A DNA stretch of 54,580 nt from Candidatus Alloclostridium intestinigallinarum (GCA_904382605.1 CAJFJA010000014.1:1-54580), one strand, 5' to 3'. Counted from the stretch's first letter, positions 15,817-27,258 are shown. Translations and numbers: made by a program. The notes: generated from the sequence alone by a model not told the origin.

Positions 15817-18800
15817 ATGAGTAAAAGTTTGCAAAAGGGCATATTGTTTGCCGTATGTATTTTGCTGGTATGCGCACTCGGCGTAACCCTTTTCATATTT
15901 GACGGTACGGGCGGAGCCGTAACCGGACAGGAAGGGCAGGCGAGTGCGGTTGCGGCGGAAAATTCCTACGAACACGGCAATAATATCGACAGGACCGTTG
16001 ACGGAAGCTATGTGGAAATAGGCAATGCGGCTGATCTTATTGCCGAATTGACAAAGGACGATTCGTCCGAAAGGAATATAGTTCTCACCTCGAACATTAC
16101 TCTTACCAGTACAACTTCCACCTCAAGCGGCGTTACGTGGAACGACGGAAGCCAGTGCTTTATAAACAGGTACGGCGCCTCCGATACGACAACCCGTTAT
16201 ACCAAAAAACTTTACGGTCAGGGCTATACCATAACAATTCAGGGACCGCACGATTCCAGCCAGGGTATGTATATAAACAACTCCAGTGAAAACGACGGTC
16301 ATGAATACGGCGGTCTGATAAATTTGCTCGAAGGCGGCGCAATTTACGACCTGAAAGTCGTAATCAGCCAGGGCTTCGCTCTTTCAGGCGCTTCCGGTGA
16401 CGGCAATACGTGGGTAACCGTAGGCGGACTTGTGGGCAGAACGGTAAATGCCGAAATAGACAACGTTTCGGTCACAATTCAAAGCGGCGTAAGATTGGCG
16501 GCGTTTAACTGGAGCAGTGGCGGCTCCGAGTATGCCCGCGTCGGCGCAGTTGTGGGTGAAGTCGGTAACAATACCACAATAACAAACGTTACCGTCAATA
16601 ATAACGGAACTATCGTCGCAGGCACAAGAGCGAGTAGCGGTTTTACCCTGAACAGCAATGCCACCGGCGCGGTCGGCAATATTGTGGGTTGGATATCCGC
16701 AAACAGCGGGGCTCCCACTCTGGAAAATCTCCGCGTGACAGGCAGCGGCACCGTGAGTGCCTACTATGTCGGCAATATCGGCGTTGCTTATCAGACGGGG
16801 GCGGTGCTCAACATAAATAACTTTTATAACAATTTTAGAGGAACTTACACTGCCAGTAAAAGCGGAACAATCATGGTAGATTCCTCTAACCGCGAATACG
16901 GTACGACATATTTGAATGTATTCAGTTCGGATACCACGTCAAGCGTGGGGAACGTTATTACTACCGGAACAACGCAACTCAGTGTGAATACCGGCGCCGG
17001 ATATACTATATATTTCGACCCTACGGCAAGTAACAGAGCCAACTCGATGACGGTCGCTTTCAACAATCAGTCGCCGAGCAGTGCTTATACTTATACGCTC
17101 AGGTCGGGCAACGGCACTTCTTACAGCGATTACGTAATTGTCGGCAACAGCATTGTATTCAAAAATATGCCCACGGCGGCGGCAACTTGGAACAGCGGCG
17201 GCAATTTTTCCGCCACGTTAAATTCGGAACTTCTCTTCAATCCGGATACTTACGAGAACCCTCTTACAAAATACGAACACGGCTACACGGAAGGGCAGAC
17301 CACGTCAAGCGGTACGGCGATTGCCACGGGCGAAGAGTGGGAGAATATCTTCGCTCCTTCCGCAAACGGAACCCCTTCGGGTACATACTATCTTACCAAC
17401 AATATAGTCATCAACGGCTTTACCGGCAAAGAGATGTCGAACGTCACAATCGACGGTAACGGTAAGACGATTTTCGTTATCGGAGCTACCCAAAGCAGTT
17501 ACAGCGGAGTCCGAGTGGGCGGTCTTGTCGGCGACTTCACGGGCGGCACGATTAAGAACGTAAGGGTAGTATATATAAATTCCTGCTCCATAGCTTCTAC
17601 GGGGACTAACCCCAGATTCGGACTTGTTGCCGGTTCGGTAAACGGCAGTAAGATAGAAAACGTGCAGGTTTATGTGGAAAGCGGCGTGACGATAAGCGCT
17701 TCCAAAGCGGGCGACAACAGCGTGGCAATGGGCGGCGTTGTCGGTTATGCGACAAACAATTCGAAGTTTACAAACGTCACGCTCGATTTGAACGGCACGC
17801 TTGCGCCTACCGGCTTGTATCAATATTTGGGCGGTATTGTCGGTCTGATTGACAGCGCTAACGGCGCAACGTTTACCAATATCATACTGCGCGGTGCAGG
17901 TACTTTTGCCGGCACGGCGGGCAATACGAGCGGCGAGCCTACATATTACGGCGCGGTCGGCGTTATAATGGCGGCAAGCACGAATATTACAAGCGCATAC
18001 GCTACCATCGACGGTCTGATTTACGACTTTGACGTAACTCTTGCCGGTACGGGCGGCGGTAGTACCACCGGATATTCCTGCTACTATCTGTTTACAAACA
18101 ACTATAATGCGGGTGCAAGCGGCGGACATAAGACAGACAGTCCCATCAGCGGCTATGAAGGCGGCGTAACTTATAGCAATATATTCGTTGCCGAAAAGTA
18201 TGTCAGCGAACTTGAAGGTTTCGCAGGAGAGAGAACCAACGGCAACGCGGCAGTCGGCATAGGCTCCGATACTACCATAAAGAAGATTGCAGGCGAGGTA
18301 ACGGGCGTTTCCGGCGCAACCGTTACGGCATATTTTGTTCCGACCGGAAATAACTCCGATATCACGCTGGCGGCTTCACAGCCTTCCGGAGGCTGGGGCG
18401 GAGTGTCGCAGTTGAAATCGGACGGCGATTCTTCCGCGCAGTCCGTCGATGACGGCGACATGAAGGTCGTCACCGTTGCCAAGGCAAACGCGGCGACTGC
18501 CGATAACAAGGTCACCTTGTCCGAGTATGTCCCCGGCACTGCCGTCACCGTTACGGGTGTGGCTCCCCAACTTGTTTACAGCGCGGCGGAGCAGGGCGCA
18601 ACCTTTACTTTTGAAGGCGGCTCGCCCGAATTGACCACCCATTACAGCGTGGTTTACGCCGTCAACGACGAAGACCCCAAAGGCGCCCAACTCGGCGATA
18701 CGGGACTTCCGCTCAATGCGGGCAACTATACCGCCACAATTACTCTGAACGAAGACAGCGGCTTTGTCTTTACAAGCGCGGACGGCGGATATACAAGACA

Positions 18801-21800
18801 AACTACCTTCGAGTTCGCCGTCAACCCCTACGAGCTTACCTTGCAGTCAGGCATTGCAACTGCGCTTGCGGGCACTTACGGCGACTATACCGTAACTTCG
18901 GGCGCTGTCAGCGGCGACAAGATAACTTCGCTTACGCAGGAAACCCTGTTCGGCTCTTCCGTACCCGGAACGGTGGCTTATACCATAACCGTGGCTGATC
19001 AGAGTGACGGCTTGCTCAACGCAAGTACATATTCCTTTACGGCAGGCGTTTCCGATACTAACTATAACCTTGCAAGCGGCGCTATCGACGGCGTTGTCGT
19101 AAATCCTTACAGGGTAGAGGGCACCTGGGCGCTTGACGGCGGACTTACCCTTACTTACGGCGACCCCTTTCCTTCAAATATAGATCAATATATAAGCGTA
19201 GCGCTGCGTACTTCGACTGATATTCCCGGCGGCTTGACGTCTGTTACCGCAAGCGGCTTTACCACCGATTACACGCAGGGCACGGCTGCCGGCACGACGG
19301 TAAACATTTTTGCAGACACCTATGCCGTGAATTCGGGCTTGACGGCAGGCAACTACGACTTTACGGGCATTACGGGCAGCGGCACCGTGGTAGTGCAGAA
19401 GAAAACGTTGAACATAAACCCCGTTTCCGAAGAGCCCGATTATATGTATGACCCCCACATCTCCGCCGTTTACGGCGCGACGGGCGATAAGACTGCGGTG
19501 CAGGCTATGCTCACGTGGGACGCCATAGGAAGGTATATTGAAGGCAATTATAACGGAGAAGAAGTTACCTTCACCATAGACAAGATTTATATTGCGGCAT
19601 ACGACGAAATAAGCAGCGAATTTACCCTTGCCGGAGCGGAAGAGGTTGCCGACAAAAATATGGTTTCTCTCGACGCGAACAGCTATCTTATCACGGTGAC
19701 CGCTGACGGCGGCAATTACACCGTTGCGGAAGGGCAGTTCTTCGTATACGGAGTAACTCCCGCAACCCTCACCGTTACCGGCGTTACGTTCGAGGGCGGC
19801 TTTAACGGCGTTTACGACGGACAGGCGCACAACGTAGCTGTGCAGTACAGCGGACTTGTCGGCAGTGACGTTGCCTACAACTTCAATATTACGGTTACGG
19901 GCGTAGACGGCATTGCAGTCACCAACGCGGGCGCTTACACCGTCACCATTGCTGCAGACGAGGATAACCCCAACTACGACGTAGGATACGAAAACGGCAC
20001 GGAGAACGAATACACCGTCACCGTGGAAAAAGCGGATTATGATATGACGGGCGTGACGTTTGAAAACGCTTCGTTCAAATACGATGGCACGGAAAAGACC
20101 ATAACGGTAAGCGGCGCTCTGCCCACCGGTGCGGACGACATACAGGTAACGGTCAGTTACAGCGGCACGAACGGCACGGCTTTGACCAATGCCGGCTCTA
20201 CCGAAATAACCGCTACGTTTGCCACAACTTCCACCAACTACAACATGCCCGAAGCAAAGACCGCCACTTTGACCATTACTCCCGTCACGCTGACCATAAA
20301 CGATATAAGCGGCAATTACACAGACTATACCGCGGCGAATATAGTAATAGACGATATGGTTTCCGGTATACTTGAAGGCGATACCGAAGGAGTTACCATA
20401 ACTCCGGCATGGGACACTCCACTTGCGGACGAAGACGGTTGGCTGGCGGCTAATACCTATAATGCGACTTTGAGCCTTGGCGGCGACAAGGCGGTAAACT
20501 ATACGTTTGGTTCCGACAACGTCGCAACTGTTACCGTTTCGCCTTTCGACCTTTCGGGCGCACAGGTTACCATAACTTCCGCACCGTTTACTTATAACGG
20601 CAATGAACAAACCATTTTATACACCGTGCTTACGGGTGAGGGCGGTAAGGATATTACTTCGGTTCTTACTCCTACCGGCAATACGCAGACGAATGCGGGC
20701 GATAATTATACGCTCACACTTACGGGCGGTAGCAACTTCATCGGTTCGGCAACGGTAAATTGGTCGATAGCTAAAAAGGACGTAACCTTCGCGTGGAGCG
20801 TTTCCGGCGAAATAGTCGAGGGCATGGCGGCAGATGAAGTCAAGGCTTTGGCTACGGAAACGAATAACGGCGGTATTCTTGCAGCGGATACATACACCTT
20901 CGGCGTGGATATCGGCGATTATTCCGAGTCCACTCTCAAGGGTACTGCGGTGACGTTCACTCCTTCCGTGAAATTTACGGAAGCGGGCGACGCGGCTAAC
21001 TACAATATCACATTCAGCCCCGAAACGGCGCAACTCACCGTACAGAGCAGCGAAATCGCCATCGAAGTAACGCAGGCTACCGTTAACACGGACTACGTGA
21101 ACGGCTACACCTCCGCGGCGCAGTTCCTTGCAAACTTCACCACTTCCGTTTCCGAAGTGACCATAGATGAATCCGAATTCAGCGTAACCGTCACCTCCAA
21201 CGGCGGCGCCGCGGTTGGTTTCGATTCGCTCCTTGACGTCGGCGAATACACCGTCACTCTTACAAGCAGTGTGTATAATAACCTTACCGGCACTTTGACC
21301 TACGATTACGTCGTAACGGTTACGAAGTGGACGGCTTCCGTTGCCGCTCCCGAAGGCGGACTGACCTATGACGGCGAGGATAAGCTGGGCAAACTTGTAA
21401 TCACTCCCGGCGACAATGCAGGCGCGGAACTCGAAGGCGCTCCCGAAATAGCCGCATATGTCGAAGGCGGTATGATTAACGCAAATGCGTATACCGTTAC
21501 TCTGCGTTTGCAAACTGCCGAAGGCGCTGTTTACGAGGGCGGAAACTTCATTCTTGCCGCGGCTTCCGCAGAAATAGAAATTGCAAAGCGCGTTGTCGAA
21601 ATAAGCTGGGCGGAGGATACCGACCTTATCTATAACGGCACGGCGCACACTCTTACCGCCACGGCTGATTTTGTAAGCGGCGAGAGCATAGACCTCAACA
21701 GCCTTATCGCCTATACCGGCGACGTTACGGACGGTTCGGCAATCAACGCGGGTTCTTACACCGCAACCATTACCAAGGCGCAGATAGAAGAGCAGAACGC

Positions 21801-24800
21801 CAACTACACGCTGGCGGCAGAGAGCGTAACGCAGGAGTTTACGATAAGCCCCGCAACGCTCACTCTTACGCAGGCGGCAGGCGCAACTCTCACACGTCCT
21901 TACGACGGCATGGTTACCGAAGCAACTTCCTTCCTCACCGAAAAGTATGTGACGATAACGGGCGGCGTGAGCGGAGAAAATATCTACGGCATGCTTAACG
22001 CAAGCCTTACCGAAGGCGACGAAATCAAAAACGCCGGCGCATATACGATAACCGTGACGTTTAATTCCGCAGCGGAAGGCGCGGGCAACTACTCCGTCGG
22101 CGACTTCACCTCGCTTGAAATAGTCTATACCGTTACCGCAAAGACGATTACTATAACGTTTGACGGCTACGAGGGTCTGACCTACAACGGACAGGCGCGC
22201 ACCCTTACCGCCACGGCGGACTTTGTAAGCGGCGAGAATATAGACCTTAACGCCCTTATCGCCTACACGGGCGACGTTACGGACGGTTCGGCAATCAACG
22301 CGGGCGACTACACCGCAACCATTACCAAGGCGCAGATAGTAGAGCAGAACGCTAACTACACGCTTGCGGCAGAGAGCGCAACGCAGGAATTCACGATAAG
22401 CCCCGCAACGCTCACTCTTACGCAGGCGGACGGCGCACAGCTCAGCCGCGTTTATGACGGCACCGCTACCGAAGCGGGCGCGTTCGTTTCCGAAACCTAC
22501 TTCACCGTGGACGGCTATGTGGACGGCGGCGACAAGTACGCCCTGTTCACCGCGGCGGTGGACGGCGGCGCGGTCATACTGAACGCGGACAGCTACACTA
22601 TAAATATCACTCTCAATTCCGGAGCGGAAGGTGCAGGCAACTATACCTGCGAAACGTTCGCAATTAACTATGAAGTAACGCCCATACAATGGACGGCTTC
22701 CGTTGCCGCTCCCGAAGGCGGACTGACCTATGACGGCGAGGATAAGCTGGGCAGTCTTGTAATCACCGACGACAACGAGGGCACGGACATCGAAGGCGCG
22801 CCCGTAATAGTCGCAACGGTAACAGGCGGCAGTATGGTGAACGCGGGCACCTACACCGTGACCCTGCAATTGCAGACTGCCGAAGGCACGGTTTACAGCG
22901 GCGGCAATTACAAATTGACCGCGGAGTCCGAAGAAATAGAAATTGCAAAGCGCGTTGTCGAAATAAGATGGGCGGAGGCTTCCGACTTTACTTATAACGG
23001 CTTGGCGCACACGCTCACCGCAACAGTTAATAATAAGGTAGGCGAAGACGATGTCAACGCCAAGGTTCAACTCAGCGGCGATAACGTCAAAGTGACTAAA
23101 GAAGGCTTCACCTACACCGTAACCGGACTTACCGGCGAGGAGGCGGAAAACTACACCATAGAAGGCGCGGAAAATCTCACGAGCGAAACGCAGTACATCG
23201 CCCGCGCTACTCTGACCGTGCAGTTTGAAGGTATAAGCGGCCTTGTATATACGGGCACGGCGCACACCGTCACCGCAACCGCAACCGGCTGGCAGAAGGA
23301 TGACAGTTTTGACCTCAACAGCCTTATCACGATAGACGGCGCCGACACGCAGGTGCTCAACGCGGGCGACTACACCGCCACCATAACCAAGCAAGCGCTT
23401 GAAGAGGCGCTGGGCAACTATACGCTGGCGCAGGACGCAACGGTTGAATTTACCGTCGCACCCGCAACGCTCAACCTCACTATTGAAATGAAAGAAAGCG
23501 GCAGCGGCGCAAGCGTAGCCAAGCCGTTTACCTGGAAGGTAAGCGGCGCGGTGGAAGTTTCCAAGACGGCTGACGGCTGGACTCTTACTTCCGGTGGAGT
23601 TTCCTACAACATAACCGTAACGGGCGGCGAGGACGTAGAAAACCTGCTTAATATGCTGAAACTCACGCTTAACGGCTCGGAGTACAATGGCACGCCTTAC
23701 GGCACGCGCGTGCAAGAAGGCAAACTCGCAGTGGCTTCCACCGACTCCAACTATAAGGTTGAAGTAACTCCCGTCATTATCAACATCGAACCCGATATAT
23801 CTATAGAGATACGCACGGGCGAAGGCTATGAAAACACGGCGGTTTATAATGTAAATACAACCTATACCACAGCCGACTTTGAAGATTACTTCTATATCGA
23901 CGGACAGCCCGAAGGCACCTGGGCTTACTCGGTTGAAGGAGAGGAGAGCGGCTCGTTCTCCGAAGTCGGCACTTATACCGTAAAGGCGACGTTCACAATC
24001 ACCGCAAGCGGCATACAGCTTGAAAACCACTTCACGTTCACCGTCACCGAAGCGACCGTTACGGACGTTGTATTGAACGGCGAAGGCGCATACACCTACG
24101 GCGACCTGACGGCGGACAGCACCGTATCCGTAACGGTAACCTATTCGGACGGCAATACCGCAACCGTCAACGCCGGATTTGAGGCGGCTGCGAGCACGGG
24201 CGGCTATGTGAAAGCGGGCGAAAGCGTTGAACTCACCCTCACGGGCGACGACGGCAAGAACGCCAACTACGCGAAGGTAAACGGTCAGACCGTTACCGTA
24301 TCCGTAAGCAAAGCCGGAATAACCGTAAACATTTCCTATATGGATAATTCCGCGGTGGAAGGCGTGCTCACCCTGCCTTATATAGGTTCTGAGGGATATT
24401 CCAATATCACGGTATCCCTGAACGGCGTATTAGGCGACGACGTAATATACGGTATGTTGAAGACGGCGATTATAAACGCCGGCACCTATGACAGCCTTGA
24501 AATAGCGCTGAACGGAGATGATTCGGGCAGCTATGTAATAACCAACGCCGCAGACCTCTCCGTGAGGGTAACGCCCAAGGAAATTACGGTAGAGTGGAGC
24601 AACTCTGAAGGCTTCACCTATGACGGCACCGCAAAGACTCCCACCGCAACGGCAAAGGGCACGTTCGATAATGACGAAGTAACGCTCACCGTTACCGTGG
24701 AGGGCGACAACGCGACCGAAGAAGGTCAGGCGATAAATGCGGGTTCTTACACCGCAACCGTGGCGGCGTTTGAAAGCGGCAACTACAAGCTGTCCGAAGA

Positions 24801-27129
24801 TTCCGAGCAGCCTTTCAGCATTGCCAAAGCAACCGCAACGCTCGGAATCGAAAACTATCAGGGTAGCGTGGAATACAACGGAAGCGCGGTTACCGTTACT
24901 CCTACCATAAACGGCGCTGCCGCTGCTGACGGCATTGTAAATGCGTCTATCGCTTACACCGCAACGGGCGGCACGGAAGCCGTTTCCGCGGACGAGATAC
25001 GCAACGCGGGCAGCTATACCGTGACTTTGCAAATCAGCGGCGCACTCAACTATGAAGACGCTTCGAAGGACTTTGCAATCACCGTTACTCCTGCGGAACT
25101 CACCGTAACCACGGCGAACAAGTCGTTCACCTACGGAGATGAAATCGACCTCGGCGCAACCGTGAACGCAATCAGCGGTGACGACGTCAGCGCGGTAATC
25201 GACAGAGTTGAGGACGACATGGGCGAATCTGCCGAATTGAAGAACGCCGGCTCTTACACCGTCACTTACAGGCTTGAAGGCACGGCGGCAGGCAACTACA
25301 AGATAATCGCAGGCGGTTCCGTGGGAGTCACCATAGGCGCAAAGGCGCTGACCTTTACCTGGAACAGCGACCAGACCTTCACCTATAACGGCGCCGCGCA
25401 GGTTCCCGGATATACTCTGGACGGCGTGGTTGGCGGCGACGAAGTGACCGTTACCGTAACCGTGACGGGCGGCAACGAAACCGAAGGTCAGGCGATAAAC
25501 GCGGGCGTATATACCGCTTCCGTTGCCGAAATCACGAAGGGCAATTACAGCCTTACGGGCGTACAGACGTGCTCCTTCACAATCGGCAAGGCGAATCTCA
25601 CCCTTACTCCTGACAGCGTGAAGTTCTCCGACAGGGACGCGGATAAGCTCTCCGCATACTCGAAGACAAACTATGAAGCAACCATCAAAACGAACGTAAC
25701 CGTGACCGGAGTAGGCTCCGACGGCGTGTTCAACGACTTTACCGTCACCACGGACGACGATTCCTTTACGGGTGAAAACGGCACTCTTACGGTCGGCAAT
25801 TACATCTTCACCGTAAGAGTGGCGGACGGCAACTACAACGACGCGACTTATACGGTCACCGTCATCGAGCAGACCGTGGCGGAATTTACCGCAAAACCGT
25901 CCTCGACGACGTATACGGGCGGAGAAATAACCTTCACCTTTGCAAACGAGGAAGGCATACAGCTTGAAGAGGGCGTGCAAATCACGGTCAGCGGCATAAC
26001 CTTCAACGGCGCAAGCGTGGCAAGCGTGCTCGACGCGGGCAGGTACACCGTGACCTTCGCCGTGACCGGCAACAGCCCGGACAATAATTATTGGTATACG
26101 GTAAGCAGTTGGACCGGCAGTATCAGCCCCGCAACCGTTACGGCAAACGCGGACACCGCCGTGTACGGCGACGTATATACCGCGCTTGAAACGGGCAATG
26201 CGCTGCAAAACGGCAGAGTATGGCAGTTCGTGACCTTCAACGGCTCGCCGGTCGAAGTCACCGTAACCGTAACCGATGCTACCGCACGCGCAGGGGAGAC
26301 CTATCTCGGCGCGGACACCTATGACGTAACCGTCACCTTGGTAAGCGGCAACTTCACGTTCGCGGGCGGCAGCAACAGCGTTGCAAGCACTCTGCAAATC
26401 ACGCGCAAACAGCTCAACATCGCGGCTCAGCTGCCCGAAGACCTCACCTATACGAGCGAGGGTATCGTGATCGGACTTGAAGATTACGCTTCGCAGCTTG
26501 TGGGCGACGACAAGGTCACGGTAGCCATGCTCGTGGACGGCGAACCTTACGTAGCCGGCGTAACCGTGCTCGGCGCGGGACAGCATACCATAACCGTTAC
26601 CATGACGGATACTTTCGGCAACTATCAGCTTGCCCCCGCACAGCAGACCTTCACCGTGGAAAAGAAGGAAGTAACTTCTTCCATAACCGTATCCGGCGAA
26701 ACCATTGAAAACAACAGCTCGCTGGAAATCGTGCACGGAGAAAACGCGCGCGTGCAGAACGCCATCGACAACTATCTTACGCAGAACGGCGTTGAGGAAG
26801 GCGAGTACACGCTTACCGTAACCAATTCCGCGGGTCAGGCGGCTGACCTTGACAACATCTCGGCATGGGCGCCCGGCACTTACACCGTGAACCTCGGTCT
26901 GAGCGATAACTTCGAAGGCGGCATGACCTTTACCATAGTGGTTCAGGAGGGCACTACCGCGCAGATACCCGACGCGCCCGTACTTCCTTCCACTCCTCTG
27001 GAAGACGGCGGCTCGTCCGGTGCGGCGAACTGGCTCTTCCCGCTGATTATCGCCATCGAATGCCTTATCGCCATTGCGCTTATCGTCGCAATAGTGATAT
27101 CGGCAATAAAGCGCGGCAAGAACGCGTAA
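15817..27129 (+). CDS. Giant MBG/YDG-repeat surface protein (3770 residues)
   Basis: This is a predicted exported, cell-surface-anchored protein. GGAGGG precedes ATG 15817. Residues 7-30 form a signal peptide or membrane anchor ('GILFAVCILLVCALGVTLFIF'-like hydrophobic core). Residues about 45-890 are Gly/Asn/Thr-rich with recurring 'GGLVG', 'GAVVGEVG' and 'GGIVGLI' motifs, like GLUG/beta-helix domains. From about 905 to 3640 come some 25-30 modules of 75-95 residues built on 'YNGTAHTLTAT', 'INAGSYTATI' and 'NYTLAAES', typical of MBG/YDG bacterial Ig-like domains. The C-terminus has LPSTP, a Gly/Ser linker, a membrane segment (about 3738-3761) and a KRGKNA tail, like a non-canonical sorting signal. 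Adhesion or matrix binding is an inference. Modules near 1940-2400 are recent duplications. It is monocistronic. Confidence 0.88.
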   Translation: MSKSLQKGILFAVCILLVCALGVTLFIFDGTGGAVTGQEGQASAVAAENSYEHGNNIDRTVDGSYVEIGNAADLIAELTKDDSSERNIVLTSNITLTSTTSTSSGVTWNDGSQCFINRYGASDTTTRYTKKLYGQGYTITIQGPHDSSQGMYINNSSENDGHEYGGLINLLEGGAIYDLKVVISQGFALSGASGDGNTWVTVGGLVGRTVNAEIDNVSVTIQSGVRLAAFNWSSGGSEYARVGAVVGEVGNNTTITNVTVNNNGTIVAGTRASSGFTLNSNATGAVGNIVGWISANSGAPTLENLRVTGSGTVSAYYVGNIGVAYQTGAVLNINNFYNNFRGTYTASKSGTIMVDSSNREYGTTYLNVFSSDTTSSVGNVITTGTTQLSVNTGAGYTIYFDPTASNRANSMTVAFNNQSPSSAYTYTLRSGNGTSYSDYVIVGNSIVFKNMPTAAATWNSGGNFSATLNSELLFNPDTYENPLTKYEHGYTEGQTTSSGTAIATGEEWENIFAPSANGTPSGTYYLTNNIVINGFTGKEMSNVTIDGNGKTIFVIGATQSSYSGVRVGGLVGDFTGGTIKNVRVVYINSCSIASTGTNPRFGLVAGSVNGSKIENVQVYVESGVTISASKAGDNSVAMGGVVGYATNNSKFTNVTLDLNGTLAPTGLYQYLGGIVGLIDSANGATFTNIILRGAGTFAGTAGNTSGEPTYYGAVGVIMAASTNITSAYATIDGLIYDFDVTLAGTGGGSTTGYSCYYLFTNNYNAGASGGHKTDSPISGYEGGVTYSNIFVAEKYVSELEGFAGERTNGNAAVGIGSDTTIKKIAGEVTGVSGATVTAYFVPTGNNSDITLAASQPSGGWGGVSQLKSDGDSSAQSVDDGDMKVVTVAKANAATADNKVTLSEYVPGTAVTVTGVAPQLVYSAAEQGATFTFEGGSPELTTHYSVVYAVNDEDPKGAQLGDTGLPLNAGNYTATITLNEDSGFVFTSADGGYTRQTTFEFAVNPYELTLQSGIATALAGTYGDYTVTSGAVSGDKITSLTQETLFGSSVPGTVAYTITVADQSDGLLNASTYSFTAGVSDTNYNLASGAIDGVVVNPYRVEGTWALDGGLTLTYGDPFPSNIDQYISVALRTSTDIPGGLTSVTASGFTTDYTQGTAAGTTVNIFADTYAVNSGLTAGNYDFTGITGSGTVVVQKKTLNINPVSEEPDYMYDPHISAVYGATGDKTAVQAMLTWDAIGRYIEGNYNGEEVTFTIDKIYIAAYDEISSEFTLAGAEEVADKNMVSLDANSYLITVTADGGNYTVAEGQFFVYGVTPATLTVTGVTFEGGFNGVYDGQAHNVAVQYSGLVGSDVAYNFNITVTGVDGIAVTNAGAYTVTIAADEDNPNYDVGYENGTENEYTVTVEKADYDMTGVTFENASFKYDGTEKTITVSGALPTGADDIQVTVSYSGTNGTALTNAGSTEITATFATTSTNYNMPEAKTATLTITPVTLTINDISGNYTDYTAANIVIDDMVSGILEGDTEGVTITPAWDTPLADEDGWLAANTYNATLSLGGDKAVNYTFGSDNVATVTVSPFDLSGAQVTITSAPFTYNGNEQTILYTVLTGEGGKDITSVLTPTGNTQTNAGDNYTLTLTGGSNFIGSATVNWSIAKKDVTFAWSVSGEIVEGMAADEVKALATETNNGGILAADTYTFGVDIGDYSESTLKGTAVTFTPSVKFTEAGDAANYNITFSPETAQLTVQSSEIAIEVTQATVNTDYVNGYTSAAQFLANFTTSVSEVTIDESEFSVTVTSNGGAAVGFDSLLDVGEYTVTLTSSVYNNLTGTLTYDYVVTVTKWTASVAAPEGGLTYDGEDKLGKLVITPGDNAGAELEGAPEIAAYVEGGMINANAYTVTLRLQTAEGAVYEGGNFILAAASAEIEIAKRVVEISWAEDTDLIYNGTAHTLTATADFVSGESIDLNSLIAYTGDVTDGSAINAGSYTATITKAQIEEQNANYTLAAESVTQEFTISPATLTLTQAAGATLTRPYDGMVTEATSFLTEKYVTITGGVSGENIYGMLNASLTEGDEIKNAGAYTITVTFNSAAEGAGNYSVGDFTSLEIVYTVTAKTITITFDGYEGLTYNGQARTLTATADFVSGENIDLNALIAYTGDVTDGSAINAGDYTATITKAQIVEQNANYTLAAESATQEFTISPATLTLTQADGAQLSRVYDGTATEAGAFVSETYFTVDGYVDGGDKYALFTAAVDGGAVILNADSYTINITLNSGAEGAGNYTCETFAINYEVTPIQWTASVAAPEGGLTYDGEDKLGSLVITDDNEGTDIEGAPVIVATVTGGSMVNAGTYTVTLQLQTAEGTVYSGGNYKLTAESEEIEIAKRVVEIRWAEASDFTYNGLAHTLTATVNNKVGEDDVNAKVQLSGDNVKVTKEGFTYTVTGLTGEEAENYTIEGAENLTSETQYIARATLTVQFEGISGLVYTGTAHTVTATATGWQKDDSFDLNSLITIDGADTQVLNAGDYTATITKQALEEALGNYTLAQDATVEFTVAPATLNLTIEMKESGSGASVAKPFTWKVSGAVEVSKTADGWTLTSGGVSYNITVTGGEDVENLLNMLKLTLNGSEYNGTPYGTRVQEGKLAVASTDSNYKVEVTPVIINIEPDISIEIRTGEGYENTAVYNVNTTYTTADFEDYFYIDGQPEGTWAYSVEGEESGSFSEVGTYTVKATFTITASGIQLENHFTFTVTEATVTDVVLNGEGAYTYGDLTADSTVSVTVTYSDGNTATVNAGFEAAASTGGYVKAGESVELTLTGDDGKNANYAKVNGQTVTVSVSKAGITVNISYMDNSAVEGVLTLPYIGSEGYSNITVSLNGVLGDDVIYGMLKTAIINAGTYDSLEIALNGDDSGSYVITNAADLSVRVTPKEITVEWSNSEGFTYDGTAKTPTATAKGTFDNDEVTLTVTVEGDNATEEGQAINAGSYTATVAAFESGNYKLSEDSEQPFSIAKATATLGIENYQGSVEYNGSAVTVTPTINGAAAADGIVNASIAYTATGGTEAVSADEIRNAGSYTVTLQISGALNYEDASKDFAITVTPAELTVTTANKSFTYGDEIDLGATVNAISGDDVSAVIDRVEDDMGESAELKNAGSYTVTYRLEGTAAGNYKIIAGGSVGVTIGAKALTFTWNSDQTFTYNGAAQVPGYTLDGVVGGDEVTVTVTVTGGNETEGQAINAGVYTASVAEITKGNYSLTGVQTCSFTIGKANLTLTPDSVKFSDRDADKLSAYSKTNYEATIKTNVTVTGVGSDGVFNDFTVTTDDDSFTGENGTLTVGNYIFTVRVADGNYNDATYTVTVIEQTVAEFTAKPSSTTYTGGEITFTFANEEGIQLEEGVQITVSGITFNGASVASVLDAGRYTVTFAVTGNSPDNNYWYTVSSWTGSISPATVTANADTAVYGDVYTALETGNALQNGRVWQFVTFNGSPVEVTVTVTDATARAGETYLGADTYDVTVTLVSGNFTFAGGSNSVASTLQITRKQLNIAAQLPEDLTYTSEGIVIGLEDYASQLVGDDKVTVAMLVDGEPYVAGVTVLGAGQHTITVTMTDTFGNYQLAPAQQTFTVEKKEVTSSITVSGETIENNSSLEIVHGENARVQNAIDNYLTQNGVEEGEYTLTVTNSAGQAADLDNISAWAPGTYTVNLGLSDNFEGGMTFTIVVQEGTTAQIPDAPVLPSTPLEDGGSSGAANWLFPLIIAIECLIAIALIVAIVISAIKRGKNA

Positions 27130-27217
27130 CGCGCCGTTAAAGGCGGCGCGCCGCGCGGCAAAACCGTAAAACGCGGCAATCCCGCAAAAACAATGAACAA
27201 GCCGCGGCGGCTCAAAC

Positions 27218-27258
27218 CCAAGCAAAAAAGACCCGAAATTCGGGTCTTTTTTGCTTGG
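27218..27258. terminator. Bidirectional terminator
   Basis: An 18-bp perfect stem (27218-27235 with 27241-27258) has GACCCG/CGGGTC at its top and A/T runs on both sides. It lies between the convergent giant gene and the ATPase gene and can end both transcripts. Confidence 0.92.
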
